Shown here: positions 57,527-64,000 of the stretch, piece by piece
How the letters are laid out: each line of letters starts with the position of its first letter
Numbering within the stretch: position 1 is the stretch's first letter
Assembly (NCBI GenBank): GCA_020137815.1
Contig: CM035359.1
Location: 7,928,882-7,992,881, forward strand
Length of the DNA stretch: 64,000 nt
From: Hormiphora californensis
Taxonomy: Eukaryota; Ctenophora; Tentaculata; Cydippida; Pleurobrachiidae
Direction of reading: 5' to 3'
Notes under the pieces: generated by a model
Databases searched by the model: none
What the model was told of the DNA's origin: nothing
What the model saw: only the letters and a program-made list of their open reading frames with translations
Translations under genes and position numbers: made by a program

Positions 57527-58066
57527 TTAACAGGTGTTCCTATCCCTGACTTTGAAGGGGCCCCCCTGTCCGTAGACCAAAAAGACGAGGAGTAAGTATT
57601 TTGGTGAAGCAAAGCCCCTCCCAAGGTTTTCAGCCCTGAATGCTAATCCTGACACACGCAGTAAACTCTTGGGGAAGCTTTGGGCTTGGAAAGGCACGAT
57701 ATTATAAACGTATACGCAGTCCCCGGAAAGCCCCTGGAAAACCATCAAAAAGGGAGAAGATCCATTGGGCCTCAGGGTTATCTTTCTAAGTTTTTCAAGT
57801 GTCTGTAGATTCTTCGTCTCTCTGTCTTCCTCAAATCCGATTGGCAGAGATACACTCGCTGTAGATTTCACATTCTCCTGTCGGCCTTCCCCAGTAGAGT
57901 CGAACACTGTTCTAGCCCCCCCGGGGGCCCTGATGGGCCCGGGTTTTTCCCCTTTTAGCGGGGGTTCCAAGTTAAAAATGAGATATAGGGGCTTCCGTCG
58001 AGCCCTCAAACACAGTAAGTGCACGATCAGAACTGCTCGCTCCTCCCTTTGGGAGGCCATAAACAA
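57527..58066 (-). pseudogene. possible LINE ORF1 fragment, garbled
   Basis: Open for 179 codons on the minus strand, with ENVKSTASVSLPIGFEED and ETKNLQTLEKLRKITL readable and Gly/Pro-rich noise around them. Second copy of the repeat at 50560-50860. No family assigned. Confidence 0.3.
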
Positions 58067-58938
58067 AGTTTAGCTCTGCTATCTTTTTCTTTTAGAGCCC
58101 CCAACCTGGGGAAAGGGTTCAACGTTTTTTTGGGGAAATTTACCCGGAACCAAAAAAACTTTTTCAAGCGATCCACGAAACCCGTGAGGCGCCTGGACGA
58201 CCCCGCTGAATTTCAACGCACTTTCAGGGGTATTTTTCTGTACGGAGGGACCAAACCCTTTTTCCCCCCACCCCGAGGAAAGGGTTTACCGTAACAAACA
58301 AAAAGGGAAAAATTTTTTTAAAAAGGAGGTAAAAGCAAGGAAAGTTTTTCCCCCCCAAACCTTAATTGAGTCAGGCTCCCAATCATGACCCTTTGGGGCC
58401 CCAAAGGACCCCACGGGGCCCCGGGCACCTGGCTAAATCTTTACCCCTAAAATCTGCTGCAGAAAAATTGGGAGCCTATTTCAACTTAGATTCCTTCCCT
58501 TGCAAAGACCGAAAGGGGTTAGTTTCTGGGAACAAAGGTCCAAGCGTTTAAGGGCCAAAGGAAAAAATGCTTTAAATTTGGTTTTTTGGTTTGTGGTATT
58601 CTTTTTTACTTTTGGAAGGAGGACCACGGTTTTTAAACCCCCAAAAGCCCCCGCTGGAAAGCGAAAAACCCTCCCCAAAAGGGGGGGAGGAAGATACCTT
58701 GGGGCCTTCCAAAAGGGGAACCTTTTTTAAAGTTTTCAGGGGGTTCCGGGGATTCTCCGTCTTTTTCGGGTTTTCCCCCCCTCTTATCCGGGGGCAGGAA
58801 AAAACCCCATGGGGTGAGGGGGTCACCCATTTCTAGCCGTCGGGTTTTTCCTAAAGGGGGGAGGGTGGCACGGGTCTCTAAGGAGAGGGGCCCCGGTTTT
58901 AGGGGGCCCCGGGTTTCCCAAATGAACCAAAAATGAGA

Positions 58939-60093
58939 TTAAAAACGAGGGCCTGAGCCACCAGGGGAGGGGCCCCCGGGGAAAAAACCAGGGGGCTTCT
59001 GACCCAAAAATTTTAAAGGGGGTTTGCTTGGTTCTTCCCCGGGAAATCCTTTAAGCCCCATCCGGGGGGCGGCCCCTTTGGCATTCAAACAAAATGTTTT
59101 TTTTTTGGGACCGGGGGAGTCACAGGAAACTAGGGGGTCCAAGGTCCTTACGCTTTTGGGACTAAAGGGGGGTATCCCCGAGGGGAGTAATTTTTCTGAC
59201 GGAGTGGTGTTTCCCCGGGGGTTCCCTTGAGAGGACGTGAGGAAAACTGTAGGCTTGCGAATAATCATTTCAATTTTTGTCGTGGAGCGGAAGGTTGTTT
59301 TTGCTTGGAAAAATCGCACTGCCAAGTCGGGGTTTTGGCAGAGTACGTCTCTCGAGGAGGTGATGTGTTTGGAGAGACGGGTGTCATCCGCAAAGAACCG
59401 TATCACTGAGTGCATGATGACATCCTCTAGGTCGTTGACAAAGAGAAGAAATAGGATAGGGGCAAGCACGGTGCCTTGTGGGACGCCGCTGAGAATAAGG
59501 GAAATACGGGAGAGGGAGCCTTGGACCGCAACGGTTTGGGTACGACCAATCAGGAATGAGGCTATCCAGTCAGTGATCTGGGTAGGGAAGCCGTATGATT
59601 CCATTTTGGAAAGCAGGAGGCGGTGGTCGACTCGGTCGAAAGCACGAGAGAAATCCAGGAAGATAGTGTCTGTTGCAGACCCCTCGATTAAACCCTCGAT
59701 GACGTCATCGATATGACTCAGGAGCTGGGTGAGACAGCTGTGACCCGCTCGGAAACCATGTTGGTTGTCGGAGATGATATTGTTCTCCTCTATGAAAGAC
59801 ACAAAGTGCTTTCTCATTACCCTTTCAAAGGACTTCATGATATGAGAGGTCATAGATATAGGGCGGTAGTTGTTGGGATCGGAGGAGGACCCCTTTTTGT
59901 GGAGGGGAGTGATAGTCGCACGTTTATAGTAGTCTGGTACCTTGCGCAGTTCGACTGACTCTCTCAATAGTAGTGCAAGGGGAACAGCCACCTCAGTCCT
60001 ACACTCTCTCAGGAATACCGCTGGAACACCATCCGGTCCAGAACCGGAAGTAGGATTGAGTTCTTTTAGGGCAGTAATGAGATCCCCTTGAAT
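58939..60093 (-). pseudogene. LINE ORF2, reverse transcriptase part
   Basis: Begins DLITALKELNPTSGSGPDG and continues YYKRATITPLHKKGSSSD, NNYRPISMTSHIMKSFERV, QHGFRAGHSCLTQLL, motif A TIFLDFSRAFDRVDH, motif B SGVPQGTVLAPILFLLFVND and the catalytic RFFADDTRL (about 59370-59390). Sequence is convincing to about 59320. Below that, fragments such as SVRTLDPLVSC and FEMII-like text show the same protein continuing in a corrupted state. The endonuclease part lies in a different frame, with the change near 60095-60110. Confidence 0.85.
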
Positions 60094-61709
60094 ATCGTAT
60101 ACAGGAGATCAGGGAATGGTGTGGAGATGGTGGGAGGGGTAACGTTGATGGAAAGACCCGGGGCACATGGATCGGAAAAGGATTCGGTAAACTTGTCCTG
60201 GAAAAGATCAGCTATTGAGGCGGGATCCGAAACAGCGCTCCCTTTAGAATCGAAAAGAAGGCCAATCTCAGTTTGGAGCTTGTTCATCTGTTTGGCGAAA
60301 CTATAAAAGGCCTTGGGGTTGGTTTTCATAGTTTTGACCACTGACTTCTCCTTCTTCTCTCTTAGATTGTTCAGGGCTTCACCCAGTTCGAACTCTGTGG
60401 AGGCAAGTTGGTCCGTGGCAGCAGATATTGAAGCGGGATTTGGAGAGGGGTGGGAATGTAGTGCAGCAAGCCTAGTTCTTAGCTTCTTCTTGCGTCGCCG
60501 AAGGCAGTTCAGAATCTTGGGCTTACCGGAGCGAGCTGGGCGGGTTGGGGTGTGGAGTTCACAGATTTCGAGGAATTTGTGGGTCAGGGAAATCGGGAAC
60601 TCAACGAAGGAGGTTTCATCTCGAAGTAGGGACCAGTCAGTGGAGATCAGATCTTGCTTGATCGCAGTCCAATCTGCTCGAGAGAAGTCAAGGGCTCGGA
60701 ATCCTAGGGCAGCAGGAGGGCTATCATGGTGGGCAGGTGCATTTAGGGGTGGGGAGGTAAGTGCGATGTCTATGAGGCGGTGATCCGACATTTTTGTAGC
60801 CTCCGTGGACACCTGGGCCACCCGGAGAGGTTGGTTAGTGAGGAGTACATCGAGGATATTACTTCCCCTGGTTGGGGTGAGGATGACTTGGTTGAGAAAG
60901 AAATCGGCCATGAGCGAGAATAAGGAACAAGAGTCTGAACCTTTTCCTCTCTCCGAATTGGAACTCCAGTCAATATCCGGGAAGTTTAGATCACCACCAA
61001 TAAACAGAGAGTAGTCATCGTCTATATCACTTAGGCATGATCTCAGGAAGGCAATGAGTTCGGAGAATTCAGATACCGATGAATCAGGGGGGCGGTAGAC
61101 AGATGCAACTAACCATTTGGCGTGGTCAAACTTACAAACAACTGCCTGGCATACTGAGTTATCGAAGGCTAGGGAAGATGATACGGGGAGGTCAATTCTC
61201 GAGTATAGAGCGACACCACCGCCATTCCGCAGGCCTCTGTCTGATCTATGCACCGTGTAACCAGGGATGTTAATCTGGGCATCAGAAATGTACGATTTCA
61301 GCCAGGTTTCAGATAGGAAGATAAAAGGAAGGGAGTGATTCATGGAAGCCTCATCTTCCAAAAATGTCTGCAGTGCAGGGACCTTCCACCTGGAAACACT
61401 GCGGGCAGATGGGTTAATCCCCCGTGCGTTTAGTAGAAGTAGGGATGAGTATGGTTGGGGTACACGTGGGGTGCTTGTGGGGTCCATGGGTAGGGGTAGG
61501 GGTGTACTGTGTAGGGCAGGTAGGGGTTGGGTGGTATTTGGGGCTGTCCCATCGAGGGATGTGCCGTATGGACTGGTGGAGCGGGCGGGGGTATCTGGTG
61601 GGGGATGGGAATCACATGGGGGGTGGGAGCCGGATGATCCCGGACCTGGAGGTCCTTGACTTGCTGAATAAGCTCTCTCATTCCTTCCTTTAGTGCTCGT
61701 ATCTCTCAA
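60066..61709 (-). pseudogene. LINE ORF2, apurinic-type endonuclease part
   Basis: The frame opens at the ORF1 stop (overlap TTTTTGAG); the first in-frame ATG is about 75 codons in (PMDPTSTPRV), so translation may depend on reinitiation or shifting. Counting from the frame start, endonuclease residues are present: LLLNARGIN (93), SETWL (Glu 134), SVYRPP (about 204), GGDLNFPDIDW (Asp 240, Asn 242), LDVLLTN (Asp 287) and MSDHRLI (Asp 309, His 310). A basic linker (LRRRKKKLRTRLAAL) leads to AFYSFAKQMNK and DLFQDKFTESF, the usual bridge to the RT. The frame breaks at the very end. Confidence 0.9.
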
Positions 61710-62857
61710 AAATGGTCAGAGGCCGATGTGGCAGATACACTAGGGGTCTGGGAGGGAACGAGTACACTTGGAGCCTGGGGTGGGACAGGTGCAGCAGGGA
61801 CATGGGGTGCAGAAGGTGTTTGAGTGGGAGCAGGAGCACCGGGGATATGGAGGGGGGCTGTCATATTTGTATTGACAGGATGGGGCTGGATAGATGCAAG
61901 AAGATGTCGCCGGGGGGGTCGTACCAGGTGGGCAGGCCCTTGCACATCAGGGTTGCTGAATTGTATATGGTTATGTACAAGGGTGCAGCGAGATCTATCC
62001 ACTGAAAAGGGCAGACAAACATCACCTTGAAGGTTTCTGTGACATACCAAGGGGTGGAAGAGATTGCACTGGTCTCCTGTATCACACCCATTAGGGGGGG
62101 TAGTACCATGTTTAATAAACTTCCAACATTTAACTGGATGTAGGTACTTACATAACTCGCCACGAATCACCTTACGGCCTGAGTTGCCATGTGGGCATTT
62201 GCCTGCTTGGTAACGCCTACAAAGTTCGGTGGGTGGTTTGTTAATGCGTGCTATCTCTTCAGACATGCGGCGGACAGCATCATCATTGAGAGGGTCGGCT
62301 GTGATTGGTGGAGGGGGCTGGTAGAGGGGATCGGATGGGTCTAGTACCGAGGTGTTATCTTGTTCCTCGGGTGTGATATCAGTGTTGTCGTGTGTAGCAC
62401 TGGTTGGAACCTCAGGGGGTGTAGAGGTGATGTCGGGTGGAACACTGGTTTGAATATCAGGAGGTGTAGATGATATATGGGGAGTTTTCTGTTTTCTTGG
62501 GGGTATGAGGGAGGTTTTAACTTGGCATGTGTCACACAACCAAAACAAACCGGCAGACTGAGCAGGATCTGATGGAGGGTGGGATGATTTCAGCTGCAGA
62601 AGGGTGGGGCAATTGTGTGAAGGCTTGAAACACCGGAAACAGAGAAAAGGGGGGTCATCAATCGGTGTGTACTGTGTTTTACAAACGCCGCACAAGCAGG
62701 GCAGGGTGGCATTGAGGGCAAGGGTGACACGAGTGGAGAGGCTCGCTTTGGTATACAATTTGTCGCCATTAGGGTCGGCGAGAGGAATCTTGAGATACTC
62801 AGCACAAGCTTCAAGGTCAGGCAACTCAAATCGAGAGGAATTGTAAATCTTGGACAT
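61706..62857 (-). CDS. LINE ORF1, zinc-finger protein, 383 aa
   Basis: ATG at 62857 (MSKIYNSSRFELPDLEAC) is the first after the (CA)n tract. Residues 54-111 form a PHD-like Cys/His cluster (CLCGVCKTQY ... CFRCFKPSHNC ... FWLCDTC). Residues 213-295 form three CCCH-type fingers: C213-C221-C236-H240, C244-C258-C264-H268 and C272-C281-C291-H295. A Pro/Ala-rich tail follows. Both cluster types are known in ORF1 of CR1/Jockey-group LINEs, where they are thought to bind RNA or DNA. The frame is intact and its stop overlaps the start of the ORF2 frame. Confidence 0.85.
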   Translation of the reverse strand: MSKIYNSSRFELPDLEACAEYLKIPLADPNGDKLYTKASLSTRVTLALNATLPCLCGVCKTQYTPIDDPPFLCFRCFKPSHNCPTLLQLKSSHPPSDPAQSAGLFWLCDTCQVKTSLIPPRKQKTPHISSTPPDIQTSVPPDITSTPPEVPTSATHDNTDITPEEQDNTSVLDPSDPLYQPPPPITADPLNDDAVRRMSEEIARINKPPTELCRRYQAGKCPHGNSGRKVIRGELCKYLHPVKCWKFIKHGTTPPNGCDTGDQCNLFHPLVCHRNLQGDVCLPFSVDRSRCTLVHNHIQFSNPDVQGPAHLVRPPRRHLLASIQPHPVNTNMTAPLHIPGAPAPTQTPSAPHVPAAPVPPQAPSVLVPSQTPSVSATSASDHF

Positions 62858-62974
62858 AGCAGCAATAGTAAGGTCCGGCTTGAAAGAACTAATTATATTC
62901 TTTATCTTTGCGGGGGCACGTTGAAGATTTATATCTTGCACGATAGGTGAGACGAGCAACGTACAAGATAAGAA

Positions 62975-64000
<1,026 letters not shown>

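Larger units (their letters stand above)
49091..59320. other. poor-quality consensus region with LINE debris
   Basis: Homopolymers are far too frequent (for example a T/G-only stretch at 49200-49460, C/A-only text at 53590-53850, runs of 5-10 identical bases throughout 55900-56850). Recognisable coding text changes frame every few dozen bases. The changes start and stop near the stated borders, and the same LINE is clean above about 59320. I read this as consensus error rather than biology, so small features here are unreliable. Confidence 0.75.
58939..62970 (-). mobile_element. CR1/Jockey-group LINE with two ORFs
   Basis: Minus strand, order 5' to 3': (CA)n tract, leader, ORF1 with zinc fingers, ORF2 with apurinic-type endonuclease then reverse transcriptase. 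ORF2 is broken by one frame change near 60095 and then fades into the poor-quality region after the catalytic box, so the 3' end is not visible. The architecture fits the CR1/L2/Crack/Daphne part of the Jockey superfamily; the exact clade needs a tree. Confidence 0.85.

Overview
The window reads as nuclear DNA of a multicellular animal, most likely a marine invertebrate (a lophotrochozoan is my guess, but the sequence cannot fix the phylum). Reasons: spliced-looking exons with GT/AG borders, a C-type-lectin-like exon, TTAGGG-type repeats, three or more classes of non-LTR retrotransposon, a Ty3/gypsy-type LTR element and many inverted-repeat DNA elements. There is no operon, phage or plasmid organisation. 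Nearly everything is mobile or repetitive; host coding sequence is limited to a few candidate exons (113-264, 11558-11762, 24268-24331, minus strand 24473-24597, 44185-44280).

Layout. 1-7.2 kb: candidate exon, minisatellites, a hairpin MITE, a GGCGCC-palindrome array and a long (GA)n tract. 7.2-10.7 kb: an R2/R4-group LINE (reverse transcriptase plus C-terminal restriction-like endonuclease) set between two (GA)n tracts, internally deleted and frameshifted. 11.2-18.7 kb: nested DNA elements with readable duplications (TTA, TAA, TA), a truncated C-type lectin exon, a tRNA-like sequence and a broken RTE-like reverse transcriptase. 18.8-24.3 kb: large hairpins, a broken ORF1p-like gene, then a foldback element (21472-24252) whose loop carries an intact ORF1p-like gene with its own TATA box, a LINE-type 3' hairpin and a (GATT)n tail, but no ORF2.

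24.7-33 kb: a tandem duplication of a GATTCGATCT-array unit. The two copies act as filled/empty sites and date two insertions: a 3,845-bp foldback element with a 9-bp duplication, and a 290-bp hairpin. 33-40 kb: a 400-bp satellite-like repeat, a large inverted duplication, and two MITE families whose duplications can be read exactly. 40.1-44 kb: a young non-autonomous gypsy-type LTR element on the minus strand (LTRs about 99% identical) that keeps gag and protease, has lost reverse transcriptase, RNase H and most of integrase, and has a textbook -1 frameshift heptamer at the gag stop. 44.8-48.5 kb: a TTAA-flanked element holding other repeats.

49.1-59.3 kb has abnormal base composition (inflated homopolymers, mixed-frame LINE debris) and is best treated as poor consensus sequence. 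59-63 kb: a minus-strand CR1/Jockey-group LINE with a zinc-finger ORF1 and an apurinic-endonuclease/reverse-transcriptase ORF2; its 5' end abuts a 310-bp (CA)n tract and its 3' end fades into the poor-quality region. No complete host gene, rRNA or CRISPR array was seen.
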